Source: Methylotenera sp. (GTDB lineage: Bacteria; Pseudomonadota; Gammaproteobacteria; Burkholderiales; Methylophilaceae). From it: a stretch of DNA of 58,576 nt. The translations under genes and the position numbers were made by a program. Positions 9,790 through 18,123 of the stretch are shown here, piece after piece (the stretch's first letter is position 1; every line of letters starts with the position of its first letter). The DNA is taken from NCBI GenBank assembly GCA_020622105.1, contig JAHRYP010000016.1, positions 1 to 58,576 on the forward strand. Reading direction: 5' to 3'. Below the pieces are notes generated by a model. The model did no database searches. It was not told the DNA's origin and was given only the letters and a program-made list of their open reading frames with translations.

Positions 9790-9835
9790 ATTTAATTCGA
9801 TCAACTCTGGTCATTTGGAATTGATCGAATTAAAT
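9790..9835. terminator. Inverted repeat between convergent genes, probable bidirectional terminator
   Basis: A perfect 15-bp inverted repeat (ATTTAATTCGATCAA at 9790-9804 and its complement at 9821-9835) with a 16-nt loop lies between the PDZ gene stop and the stop of the minus-strand TusA-like gene. The stem is AT-rich and the flanks are weakly T-rich, so terminator function is likely but not certain; a dimer-protein operator is the alternative. Confidence 0.55.
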
Positions 9836-9854
9836 TTATAGGGTTTTATGTGAG

Positions 9855-10088
9855 TTATTGTTTTTGAATGAAAAACACAAAACCTTCATCATTTTTGCTA
9901 TGTTCAATTAATTGAAATGGATTATTTGCCACTAATGTACGAATGTTTTTAATCGTACTTTCTTTACTGGTAATGACCTTGAGAATTTCGCCCATAGCAA
10001 GTCCGTCCAGTACTTCTTTAGCGCGAATTGTCGGTATTGGGCTATCTTCGTGGCGTACATCAAGTAGCACGTCATAGTGGTGGCTCAT
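9855..10088 (-). CDS. TusA/SirA-fold protein lacking the catalytic cysteine
   Basis: A 77-aa protein with the TusA-like pattern: short beta strand (YDVLLDVR), a P-x-P helix start, helix, then GEILKVITS. In sulfur-transferring TusA proteins the helix starts CPxP; here it reads DSPIPTIRAK, with Ser in place of Cys (codon AGC, one base from TGC). It therefore cannot carry a persulfide at that position. It is 17 nt downstream of nhaD on the same strand, so it is probably co-transcribed and may be an accessory or regulatory protein rather than a sulfur carrier. Confidence 0.75.
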   Translation of the reverse strand: MSHHYDVLLDVRHEDSPIPTIRAKEVLDGLAMGEILKVITSKESTIKNIRTLVANNPFQLIEHSKNDEGFVFFIQKQ

Positions 10089-10105
10089 TATTTACTCCTT
10101 CTTGA

Positions 10106-11524
10106 TTAAAACATATGCTTGTTGATCAGCATGTGAACTGCAATACTCGCCACATAACCTAAGGCAACGGCGGGCGACCATCTAAGGTGGCCAAAGAAAG
10201 TATAGCTGCCGCGAGCTTGCCCCATCAGTGCTACACCTGCAGCAGAGCCGATGGATAACAGTGAGCCGCCAACGCCAGCTGTCATCGTCACCAGCATCCA
10301 TTGTCCGGTCGACATGTCCGGCATCATCGAAAGCACCGCAAACATAACGGGAATGTTATCTACTAGCGCCGAGATAAGCCCGATTGCAATATTGGCGTTA
10401 GTAGGACCCCATCCGCCGTAGATAGTTTGCGATACCAGCGTGAGGTACCCTAAAAACCCTAAGCCACCTACGCAAATGATTACACCATAAAAGAAAAACA
10501 AGGTATCCCATTCTGCACGTGCAACTTTACTATAAATGTCGTAAGGAACCGGGTTGTTAAAATCATTCATCGCAGTTTTTGGCCGTTGTGATTTTTCACC
10601 AGAAATTTTTAGTTTGTAAGCATATAGCTGTAACAAGCCGAGGCCTGACAACATGCCGATCACAGGGGGCAGTTGCAGCAGGCTGTGTGCCAGTACTGCC
10701 ATGGCGATGGTAATAAAAAACAAGCCGATAATGACTAATGCGCCGCGTCTTAACGGCAGTTGTATGCTGCTACCTTTTGGTTTTTCATTGGGTACAGCAA
10801 AGCTCATGATGGTGGCGGGGACCAGCCAGTTAACCAGTGCAGGTATAAACAGGCTGAAAAAAGTCCAGAATGTCACCGGCCCATTGCTTGCCATAATATT
10901 TTTCTGCCAGACCATCAGTGTTGTGATGTCACCAAATGGACTGAAGGTGCCACCTGCGTTTGCTGCGACCACTAAATTGACACATGCAAGCAGCACAAAT
11001 TTCTGATTACTGCCGCCTACTGCCATCACTACTGCGCCCATTAGTAACGCAGTCGTCATGTTGTCAGCGATTGGAGAGATGAAGAAAGCCAATAACCCCG
11101 TAGTCCAGAACAGGGCACGATAACTAAGCCCTTTGCGTATCAGCCAGGTGCGTAAAGCTTCAAACACTTGCCGTTCTTCCATCGCAATGATGTAGGTCAT
11201 TGCCACTATCAAGAATAAAAGCAGCTCGGCGTATTCTTCCAGATTGTCTTTAAAGGCGGCTTCCACTGCATGTGGAATTCCTTGCGATTGATAGTGCCAG
11301 GCGATTAATGCCCAGATAATACCGGCAGCTAATATGACGGGTTTGGATTTACGTAGATGGATAAATTCTTCCGCCATCACGAACAGGTAGGCTACAACAA
11401 AAAATATGAGCGCCGTAATGCCTACCCAGTGACCAGTGAGGTCGATACGTGAAGCATTTTCAGATGCTAGTGCCAAGTCAGGAATAAATAAACTCGCCAA
11501 CAGCAAGCTGAAAAAAGCCTTCAT
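10106..11524 (-). CDS. nhaD: Na+/H+ antiporter, NhaD family
   Basis: A 472-aa inner-membrane protein with an N-terminal signal-like segment (ending LALA) and about 11-12 hydrophobic helices. Recognised as the NhaD/ArsB-like ion transporter superfamily by FFISPIADNMTTALLMGAV (about residue 148), NAGGTFSPFGDITTLMVW (about 190) and SALVDNIPVMFAVLSMM near the C-terminus. It exports Na+ in exchange for H+ and supports pH and salt homeostasis. It lies between yjgA (12 nt upstream) and the TusA-like gene, all minus strand. Confidence 0.93.
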   Translation of the reverse strand: MKAFFSLLLASLFIPDLALASENASRIDLTGHWVGITALIFFVVAYLFVMAEEFIHLRKSKPVILAAGIIWALIAWHYQSQGIPHAVEAAFKDNLEEYAELLLFLIVAMTYIIAMEERQVFEALRTWLIRKGLSYRALFWTTGLLAFFISPIADNMTTALLMGAVVMAVGGSNQKFVLLACVNLVVAANAGGTFSPFGDITTLMVWQKNIMASNGPVTFWTFFSLFIPALVNWLVPATIMSFAVPNEKPKGSSIQLPLRRGALVIIGLFFITIAMAVLAHSLLQLPPVIGMLSGLGLLQLYAYKLKISGEKSQRPKTAMNDFNNPVPYDIYSKVARAEWDTLFFFYGVIICVGGLGFLGYLTLVSQTIYGGWGPTNANIAIGLISALVDNIPVMFAVLSMMPDMSTGQWMLVTMTAGVGGSLLSIGSAAGVALMGQARGSYTFFGHLRWSPAVALGYVASIAVHMLINKHMF

Positions 11525-11536
11525 GCTACGATCTTC

Positions 11537-12124
11537 CTATTCGTCTGTATCAGTCGCTTCGAAATCTTCGCCGGATTCATTTTTATTTTCCGGGCTGGTA
11601 ATTTCTCTTAGTATTCTGAAAATTTCGCGGCTACTTTTGGGCGGCTTGGCTGCTGCTTGTTCTTTTTGCGCATTTCGTATGAGTGTACGCAACTGCTGGC
11701 TATCGGTAGTCGGATGCAGCGTCATGAACTCTGATAAGGCATTAGCGTCATTGATTAAACGGTCGCGCCAGCGTTCCAGGCCATGGAAATACGCATTTTC
11801 TGCGGTGTGTTTGCCTTCCCAGCGTGCCAGTTGTTCTGTAATCGGCGCTGTATCAATCTCACGCATCAGCCTGCCTAAATATTGGCGGTGGCGTCTGATT
11901 GCGCCATTGGCGGTGATTTTCTTGGTATCCAAAACTGCCGTCACTACATCTTCAGGCAGGTTGAGTTTGAGTAGTCTATCTTTAGGAAGCTCAGTTAAGC
12001 GCACGCCAAGCTCCTGCTGTGCGTCAGCCTCAGCTTTTAATTTGGTTTTACTGATAGGTAAATCAGCCTCTGAAATTGGCTCTTTGGCTAATTCAATATC
12101 TTTAGTTGTCTTTTTAGGTTTCAT
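11537..12124 (-). CDS. darP: Ribosome-associated protein YjgA/DarP
   Basis: A 195-aa cytoplasmic protein of the DUF615 family, linked to late 50S subunit assembly. It has the charged N-terminal tail and the core GVRLTELPKDRLLKLNLPED, then RHRQYLGRLMREID and WRDRLINDANALSEF. It is divergent from pmbA, a pairing common in proteobacteria. A palindromic repeat element occupies the shared upstream region. nhaD follows closely and may be co-transcribed. Confidence 0.92.
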   Translation of the reverse strand: MKPKKTTKDIELAKEPISEADLPISKTKLKAEADAQQELGVRLTELPKDRLLKLNLPEDVVTAVLDTKKITANGAIRRHRQYLGRLMREIDTAPITEQLARWEGKHTAENAYFHGLERWRDRLINDANALSEFMTLHPTTDSQQLRTLIRNAQKEQAAAKPPKSSREIFRILREITSPENKNESGEDFEATDTDE

Positions 12125-12153
12125 ACTGCGGTATTATAACAGTCTTGCTCTTT

Positions 12154-12297
12154 AGGGCACTTCTATAAATACATTTTTGGGCGCATTACTACGTTGCGCG
12201 GTACTCGCAATCTCGCTGTATACCGCATACTATCTCGGTTCCTGCGTTCCGTGCGCCTTGTACTGCATCCCAAAGTATGCATTTATAGAAGTACCCT
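12154..12297. repeat. Palindromic intergenic repeat, copy 1 (about 144 bp)
   Basis: The outer arms are inverted repeats of about 28 bp. The left arm begins AGGGCACTTCTATAAATACA, and the right arm reads as AGGGTACTTCTATAAATGCA on the other strand, with three or four mismatches over the arm. The centre holds further partial dyads (TTGCGCGGTACTCGCA and its partner near 12245). A related shorter copy is at 27001-27104. It encodes no protein. It fits a mobile REP/MITE-like element, here in the shared promoter region of yjgA and pmbA. Confidence 0.75.
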
Positions 12298-12336
12298 TTC
12301 AGTTTTTAGCGTACATTTTTATTAGAAGAAAGCGTT

Positions 12337-13677
12337 ATGTCAGATTCAGGTTTTAGCTATTCATTTGATCAGATTAAACAGATGTCAGAGGATGTACTTA
12401 AAGTCGCCAAGCGCTTGGGTGCAAGTTCTGCTGAGGCTGAGTTAAGCTTAAGTATCGGCCAGAATGTTTCTGTACGTATGGGTGAAGTTGAAAATATTGA
12501 ATATAACCGTGATAAAGGTATGTCTGTCACGGTGTATTTCGATAAGCAGAAAGGCCATGCCAGCACTTCAGACCTTAGTCCACAGGCTTTGGCGGATACG
12601 GTTGCTGCTGCCTGCAATATTGCCAAATACACAGCGAAAGATGAATTTTGCGGTTTAGCTGATGCGGAGCTGATGGCAACCGAGATTCTGGATTTAGACC
12701 TCAATCATCCTTGGGATATTTCTGTAGACGAAGCAATAGAAATTGCAAAAACCTGTGAGACTGCTGCATTACAGGTTGATCCGCGCATTACAAACTCAGA
12801 AGGGGCTAGTGTTTCGTCTGGTACGGGATTTTTCTCCTATAGCAATAGCCATGGTTTTACGGGAGGGTATGCCAGCTCGCGTCACGGTATCAGTTGCTCG
12901 GTGATCGCTGAGTCGGATAATAATATGCAGCGTGACTATTGGTATAGTACCGCACGCGCTGCACAGGATCTGCAGTTGGCTGCTGACATCGGTAGCGTTG
13001 CCGGCGAGCGCACAGTGCGCAGGCTGGATGCAAAAAAGATTAAGACCTGCCAGGTGCCGGTGTTGTTTGAAGCGCCGCTTGCCAGCGGTTTGATCTCAAC
13101 CTTGATCAGCGCAATATCCGGGGGTAATCTCTACCGGAAATCTTCTTTCCTGCTGGATAGTCTTGGTAAGCAGGTTGCTTCGCCGCTACTCAATATTTAT
13201 GAAGATCCGTTTATCAAAAAAGGGTTGGCGAGCAGTCCTTTTGATAATGAAGGCGTGGCAACGAGTGCACGTCAACTGGTGGAAAATGGCGTGCTGCAAG
13301 GTTATGTTCTTTCCAGCTACTCTGCACGTAAACTCGGTATGAAAACTACCGGTAATGCGGGCGGCAATCATAATCTGATCATACAGTCGGGTGAGCATGA
13401 TTTTGCCGGCCTGTTGGAACAAATGGGCACTGGCTTGGTGGTGACTGAATTATTAGGTCATGGCATGAACATGGTGACGGGTGATTATTCCAGAGGCGCA
13501 GCCGGTTTCTGGGTAGAAAACGGCGTCATTGTGCATCCGGTTGAAGAAATTACAATCGCCGGTAATATGGCCGACATGCTGAAAATGATTATTGGAATAG
13601 GTAATGATGTTCTGGTGCAAGGATCAAAACAGGTTGGTTCTATTCTTATTGAGCGCATGACAGTAGCTTCAGATTAA
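12337..13677 (+). CDS. pmbA: Metalloprotease PmbA (TldE)
   Basis: A 446-aa cytoplasmic TldD/PmbA-family protein; with TldD it matures peptides and degrades unfolded or antitoxin proteins. Family features: an N-terminal helical domain (KRLGASSAEAEL), the GMSVTVYFDKQKGHASTSDL strand region, and the C-terminal segments FEAPLASGLI, DNEGVATSARQLVENGVLQGY and GDYSRGAAGFWVENG. Length is normal. It is preceded by the repeat element and lies 23 nt from the convergent c-di-GMP gene. Confidence 0.95.
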   Translation: MSDSGFSYSFDQIKQMSEDVLKVAKRLGASSAEAELSLSIGQNVSVRMGEVENIEYNRDKGMSVTVYFDKQKGHASTSDLSPQALADTVAAACNIAKYTAKDEFCGLADAELMATEILDLDLNHPWDISVDEAIEIAKTCETAALQVDPRITNSEGASVSSGTGFFSYSNSHGFTGGYASSRHGISCSVIAESDNNMQRDYWYSTARAAQDLQLAADIGSVAGERTVRRLDAKKIKTCQVPVLFEAPLASGLISTLISAISGGNLYRKSSFLLDSLGKQVASPLLNIYEDPFIKKGLASSPFDNEGVATSARQLVENGVLQGYVLSSYSARKLGMKTTGNAGGNHNLIIQSGEHDFAGLLEQMGTGLVVTELLGHGMNMVTGDYSRGAAGFWVENGVIVHPVEEITIAGNMADMLKMIIGIGNDVLVQGSKQVGSILIERMTVASD

Positions 13678-13702
13678 CAGGTTAACACATGGTGGAAAGC
13701 AT

Positions 13703-15826
13703 CTACTGGTAATGGCTCAGAATTAGAGCTTCAAACTCACTTTCCGGCAGCGGATGGCTAAAATAGTAACCTTGCAGTTCATCACACCCGATTGATGCCA
13801 GAAAATCATATTGATTTTCTGTTTCCACGCCTTCAGCCACCACTTTTTTATCCAGACTATGTCCAAGTACGATAATAGCTCTCAAAATCGCCAGGTTTGC
13901 TGGATCATTTTCCAGACAATTTACAAAAACCTTGTCAATTTTTAGCCGGTCAACAGGAAAGTCTTTTAAATAAGCCAGATTTGAGTATCCTGTACCAAAA
14001 TCATCTATGGCAATTTTAACGCCTATAGTCTTTAATGAGTGCAGGGTGTCTATGAATTTTGCGGCATCATCGATTAATGTACTCTCAGTGATTTCAAGCT
14101 CCAGACATTCGGGGTCTAACTGTGTGGCTTTGAGAATGTTTTTGATTGTTTGTGCCAGATGAGGCTGCTTAAACTGTCGCGGCGATACGTTAACGGCAAT
14201 AGGTAAAGGCGCACCTATTTTTTCCTTGATAGCCTTGGCTTGTTTGCAGGCTTGGATTAAAACCCATTCGCCGATTTTGTCGATCAGTCCGGTTTCTTCT
14301 GCGATCTGTATGAATTTAATCGGCCCTATCATTTCTTCGCCGGGCGGCTGCCATCGCAGCAGTGCTTCAGCGCCGCAGATAAGTCCTGTGCTAAAGTCTA
14401 CCTTAGGCTGGTAATACAATAACAGTTCATTGTTTTCAATCGCCTGGCGCAGTCTGAATTCAAGCTTCACACGTTCTGCCAGTGCCTCGTTTAGCTCCTG
14501 TGTATAGACTTGGTAATTGTTGCGACCTGCTTTTTTTGCTTTATACATTGCAGTGTCGGCATTTTTTAGCAGCATGCTGGGGTCGCCGCCATCATCAGGA
14601 TAAATGCTGATACCTATGCTACATGTGACTAAATAATCCAGACCGTTAATTACACATGGCTTAGCTACGCTTGAGAGAATGCGTTTCATGGTGACGGTGA
14701 TGTTATTCAGGTTATCAATATTGGAAATCAATATGACAAACTCGTCGCCGCCAAGACGTACCACAGTATCTACTTCGCGCACACAGGCTGATAAACGCTG
14801 TGACATAATTAATAGTAAATGGTCGCCAACTTCATGCCCCATGCTGTCGTTAATGAGTTTAAACTGGTCAAGGTCAAGAAACGCTACCGCCATTTTATTG
14901 TGATAGCGGTCAGCAAAGTTAATACATTGCGTTAACCTGTCATGTAACATGCAGCGGTTAGGTAGTCCGGTTAACGTATCATGTGTTGCCTGATATTCCA
15001 GCTGCGTCTCGTAGTTTTTTCTTGACGTAATGTCTTCCACGGTACCTTCGTAATAAAGTAAATTTCCTGCCTCGTCATATACCGATCGTGCATTTTCTGA
15101 AATCCAGATAGAGCTGCCATCCTTTTTATACGCTAATGATTCAAAGTTTTGTATGTTTTGATGCGATTCCATCTCAAGTACAAATTCTTTTCTGCGCCCC
15201 GGCTTTACGTAAAGCTGCTCGTTAATATTGTTAAGCACCAACATTAATTCTTGTGGTGAGTTGTAACCGTACATCCGTGCCAGAGACGGATTCACCATCA
15301 GGTAATGCCCGCTTGGCGTAGATTGAAAAATCCCCTCAATGGCATTTTCAAAAATAGAACGGTAACGTGATTCGGCATCACGTAGCGATTGCTCAATTTG
15401 TTTGCGTGTGGCGATATTTTGAATAATGCCCTCAATCGCGTGTATTTTGCCCCTCTCGTTGTATATAGGGTTGCCACGTTCTGACACCCAAATGACCTCG
15501 CCATTTGCACGTTTAATTCTATATTCAATTTCAAAGCGTGAACCAGTTGCTACTGCATCATCAATTTTATCCCTTACCAACTGGCGATCATCTTCAAAAG
15601 TGATTTCTTCGTATGAAACTACATTGTTAAACATCAAGTCCTCCGGAGCATATCCGGTTAATTCCTTACATCCGACACTGGCGAATATCAAAGTCCAGTA
15701 ATCATCATAAAGCGTGCAATAAACCAACCCATCCATATTCTCTACCAGCACATCGAGCATGTGCTGACGATTGTGCACAAATGAATCTACAGAGATGAGA
15801 TTTGTAACTTTAGGTAGCGAGTTCAT
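13703..15826 (-). CDS. PAS-PAS-GGDEF-EAL protein (c-di-GMP synthesis/hydrolysis)
   Basis: A 707-aa cytoplasmic signalling protein without membrane helices. Order: PAS (about 20-145), PAS (about 150-275), GGDEF (about 285-445), EAL (about 455-705). The cyclase motif RLGGDEF is intact and an RxxD inhibition site (REVD) lies five residues before it. The EAL domain keeps EALLRW, ELEITES, DDFGTGYS, KIDK and EGVE, so both activities are plausible; net direction cannot be told from sequence. PAS domains suggest a redox, oxygen or small-ligand input. Confidence 0.95.
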   Translation of the reverse strand: MNSLPKVTNLISVDSFVHNRQHMLDVLVENMDGLVYCTLYDDYWTLIFASVGCKELTGYAPEDLMFNNVVSYEEITFEDDRQLVRDKIDDAVATGSRFEIEYRIKRANGEVIWVSERGNPIYNERGKIHAIEGIIQNIATRKQIEQSLRDAESRYRSIFENAIEGIFQSTPSGHYLMVNPSLARMYGYNSPQELMLVLNNINEQLYVKPGRRKEFVLEMESHQNIQNFESLAYKKDGSSIWISENARSVYDEAGNLLYYEGTVEDITSRKNYETQLEYQATHDTLTGLPNRCMLHDRLTQCINFADRYHNKMAVAFLDLDQFKLINDSMGHEVGDHLLLIMSQRLSACVREVDTVVRLGGDEFVILISNIDNLNNITVTMKRILSSVAKPCVINGLDYLVTCSIGISIYPDDGGDPSMLLKNADTAMYKAKKAGRNNYQVYTQELNEALAERVKLEFRLRQAIENNELLLYYQPKVDFSTGLICGAEALLRWQPPGEEMIGPIKFIQIAEETGLIDKIGEWVLIQACKQAKAIKEKIGAPLPIAVNVSPRQFKQPHLAQTIKNILKATQLDPECLELEITESTLIDDAAKFIDTLHSLKTIGVKIAIDDFGTGYSNLAYLKDFPVDRLKIDKVFVNCLENDPANLAILRAIIVLGHSLDKKVVAEGVETENQYDFLASIGCDELQGYYFSHPLPESEFEALILSHYQ

Positions 15827-15913
15827 TGTTTTATAAAATCCCAGTTATGTTCTGGAGAGCCAATGATTCAAATATGCAGTTATTTGCGAGCATCAATGGT
15901 TAATAGTTCATGG

Positions 15914-16555
15914 TTATAACAAATCATGCAATCTGAACCCGATACCTATTGCCAGCGGCTCGGTTTCCTTAATAGCCAAGCCTAGGAGCTGATCAGCCTT
16001 TACCGGGCCTGCCAACTCACATATCGCCATGTAGCAAAGGTTAACCAGTTTCTGCAGAACATCCAGATCATGCTGACCTTCCAATGTTTCAGCACTCATG
16101 TTAAGCCAGTCTCGGATATACATAAGTCGCATTTTGTCAGTTTTAACTTCGGCCAGATGCTTGATAACAAAGCCTCTGATAGATTTCTCATCGGCTTGGT
16201 TAAACTTTGCAAACAGTTGTTGCAATAGTTTTATAAATACGGTGGTTTGGTGTGATTCATCTACTTTTGCATTTTCAGCCGATGAAGTTTTTTCCTGCTT
16301 GAGTGCAATGAGCGGGTCTGGCAAAAGGTCGTCTGGAGATAGTTCTAGCGCCATAAAAATTGCCTTCAAAATTTTGGCGCGGTCACTCTTTAAAAGATCA
16401 CTGTCACAACAGCGTGCGACAAATACACTCAAGGCAAATTTTGGTTTGTGCGAATACTCAGATTGCCATAAATTAATAGCATTTAGTAATTTCTGGTCGT
16501 CAAAGTAAGGTCGCATCCCAGTAAAAATTGCACGACGTCTGAAAATTAAATCCAT
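15914..16555 (-). CDS. Hypothetical protein, probably helical and cytoplasmic
   Basis: A 213-aa protein with no signal peptide or membrane segment and no family recognised. The N-terminus (MDLIFRRRAIFTG) is followed by helix-rich blocks and a linker of low complexity near residue 90-105 (KTSSAENAKVDES). An alternative start is MRPYFDDQ (residue 14). It is on the same strand as the GGDEF-EAL gene, 87 nt upstream of it, and 35 nt after amtB. A role with the c-di-GMP protein is only suggested by position. Confidence 0.65.
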   Translation of the reverse strand: MDLIFRRRAIFTGMRPYFDDQKLLNAINLWQSEYSHKPKFALSVFVARCCDSDLLKSDRAKILKAIFMALELSPDDLLPDPLIALKQEKTSSAENAKVDESHQTTVFIKLLQQLFAKFNQADEKSIRGFVIKHLAEVKTDKMRLMYIRDWLNMSAETLEGQHDLDVLQKLVNLCYMAICELAGPVKADQLLGLAIKETEPLAIGIGFRLHDLL

Positions 16556-16590
16556 TTATTATTCAACTTTTTTTAGATGAGAGACGTGAT

Positions 16591-17907
16591 TTAAAGTTTA
16601 CTTAAATCTTTAAGGTTTTCATTTTTGTAAGCAGCATCCTGAGCAAATTCCGGGTAGCCAATTTCACCATGCTCAGTAATATCCAAGCCGCGTTGCTCAT
16701 GTAATGCACTTACACGCAAACCAAAAAATGCAGAAATTAACGAATACATGATGAAGGCACTCACAAATACCCATGCAAATGCTGCACCAATACCAATCAA
16801 CTGCACCATTATTTGCTGTGGATTGAACATATTGCCGGTTAAAAACAAGCCAGCTGCAAGTGTTCCCCATGCGCCGCATAATCCATGCACGGATACGGCA
16901 CCGACCACATCATCGAGACGCATTTTCTCCAGCAACATGACACCGATTACGCTCATACTTCCGCCAATTGCCCCGGTAAGTATTGCGTAAGGAACTTGCA
17001 TCGAGGCGCAGCCTGCAGTAATCGCAACCAAGCCAGCAATGCTGCCGTTAATTGTGCTGGTGAGTAAAATTGGCTGGCGCGTCACTATGCTCATGAGGAT
17101 TGCGCCAACAGCGCCGGCTGCACCGGCCATGTGTGTGTTTAATAAGATATGCCCGATATTCGCGCCCGCTGCTAGTGTGCTGCCGCCATTAAAACCAAAC
17201 CAGCCAAACCACAGCAAAAAACCGCCAATAGGACTAAAGCTTAAATTATGACCTGGTACGCTGCGTGTCTCGCCTTTATCACTAAAGCGACCTAGGCGTG
17301 GGCCAAGTAGGATTATCGCGGCTAATGCACACCAGCCGCCAACCGAATGCACCACAGTAGAGCCCGCAAAATCAATAAACCCCATCTGTTTGAGCCAGCC
17401 GCCATCATTCCATGCCCAACTGCCAAATATCGGATAAATAATCGCGGTAATGCCGCAAGTGCCGATTAAGTAGGCAATGTAGTTAGTACGTTCTGCCATT
17501 GCGCCGCTCACGATAGTTGCAGCGGTTGCAGCAAACATGATCTGGAAAAAGATCAGGGTGTAGTCCCAATCTGGTGCCGATGATAGGCCGAATAGGGTAG
17601 TGCCGTAATAGCCGCTTGGGTTGGCGCCAAACATTAAGCCATAGCCAACTAGCCAGAATAATAAAGTGCCTACACATAGGTCAATGTAGTTCTTCATCAT
17701 CACGTTGACTGCGTTTTTAGAGCGTACCATGCCCGTTTCCAGCAGGGCAAAGCCGGCCTGCATCAGAAATACCAATACTCCGGCCATGAGTACCCACATG
17801 GTGTTAACCACTACGGGCTTGATGGATTCATCTGCAAAAACGCTAGATGGTATCAGGCACATAGCACCTAATATCACGAATAAACCCGATCTTTTAAGAT
17901 TCAGCAT
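16591..17907 (-). CDS. amtB: Ammonium transporter
   Basis: Inner-membrane NH4+/NH3 channel of the Amt/Mep/Rh family. A signal peptide (ending SVFADES) is followed by 11 helices. Diagnostic segments are VFLMQAGFALLETGMVRSKN, DFAGSTVVHSVGGW (pore His) and VSVHGLCGAWGTLAAG (second pore His). The start at MLNLKRSGLF (17907) is supported by AAGGG 6 nt upstream; a start at 17964 would add 19 residues and run into a candidate sigma-54 promoter. No glnK gene adjoins, unlike many amtB loci. Confidence 0.96.
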   Translation of the reverse strand: MLNLKRSGLFVILGAMCLIPSSVFADESIKPVVVNTMWVLMAGVLVFLMQAGFALLETGMVRSKNAVNVMMKNYIDLCVGTLLFWLVGYGLMFGANPSGYYGTTLFGLSSAPDWDYTLIFFQIMFAATAATIVSGAMAERTNYIAYLIGTCGITAIIYPIFGSWAWNDGGWLKQMGFIDFAGSTVVHSVGGWCALAAIILLGPRLGRFSDKGETRSVPGHNLSFSPIGGFLLWFGWFGFNGGSTLAAGANIGHILLNTHMAGAAGAVGAILMSIVTRQPILLTSTINGSIAGLVAITAGCASMQVPYAILTGAIGGSMSVIGVMLLEKMRLDDVVGAVSVHGLCGAWGTLAAGLFLTGNMFNPQQIMVQLIGIGAAFAWVFVSAFIMYSLISAFFGLRVSALHEQRGLDITEHGEIGYPEFAQDAAYKNENLKDLSKL

Positions 17908-17943
17908 ATAAACCCTTATGTAAGTGTAATTACTTACAAGAAT

Positions 17944-17958
17944 GCAGGATCTATGCCA
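17944..17958 (-). promoter_or_regulatory. Candidate sigma-54 promoter of amtB
   Basis: On the minus strand the sequence TGGCATAGATCCTGC has GG at -24 and GC at -12 with the exact 10-nt spacing of sigma-54 promoters (consensus TGGCAY-N5-TTGC; one mismatch in TTGC). The -12 element lies about 37 nt before the amtB ATG. Nitrogen-limited, NtrC-driven expression of amtB is well known in proteobacteria, which supports the call. Confidence 0.6.
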
Positions 17959-17959
17959 C

Positions 17960-17980
17960 TTCAACTGGACAGTAGTTGAA
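17960..17980. promoter_or_regulatory. Inverted repeat next to the amtB -24 element
   Basis: A perfect 7-bp inverted repeat (TTCAACT, 7-nt spacer, AGTTGAA) starts 2 nt upstream of the candidate -24 element. It does not match the NtrC consensus (TGCACC-N5-GGTGCA) and is too close to act as a usual enhancer, so another dimeric regulator is possible. Confidence 0.4.
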
Positions 17981-18079
17981 ATGAAAGCCTGTACGTAGCC
18001 TTGCTAAGGTTTATACATTCCAAAATTAATCTAATATTCCTAAAGATGTCGAATTATTTCAGCACCGGGGACTGCAAAT

Positions 18080-18108
18080 AAAAAGGCCCCGAAAGTCGGG
18101 GCCTTTTT
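18080..18108 (-). terminator. Rho-independent terminator of mlaA
   Basis: A perfect 13-bp stem (AAAAAGGCCCCGA with TCGGGGCCTTTTT) and 3-nt loop. On the minus strand it lies 16 nt after the mlaA stop and carries a T-run. The same structure also has a T-run on the plus strand, where no gene would use it. Confidence 0.92.
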
Positions 18109-18123
18109 AATTCAACTTAATTA

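Noticed and set aside
11436-12155. Plus-strand reading frame of 239 codons antisense to darP and the end of nhaD
   Set aside because: It runs opposite to two conserved genes; its Ser/Leu-rich translation is typical of a shadow frame.
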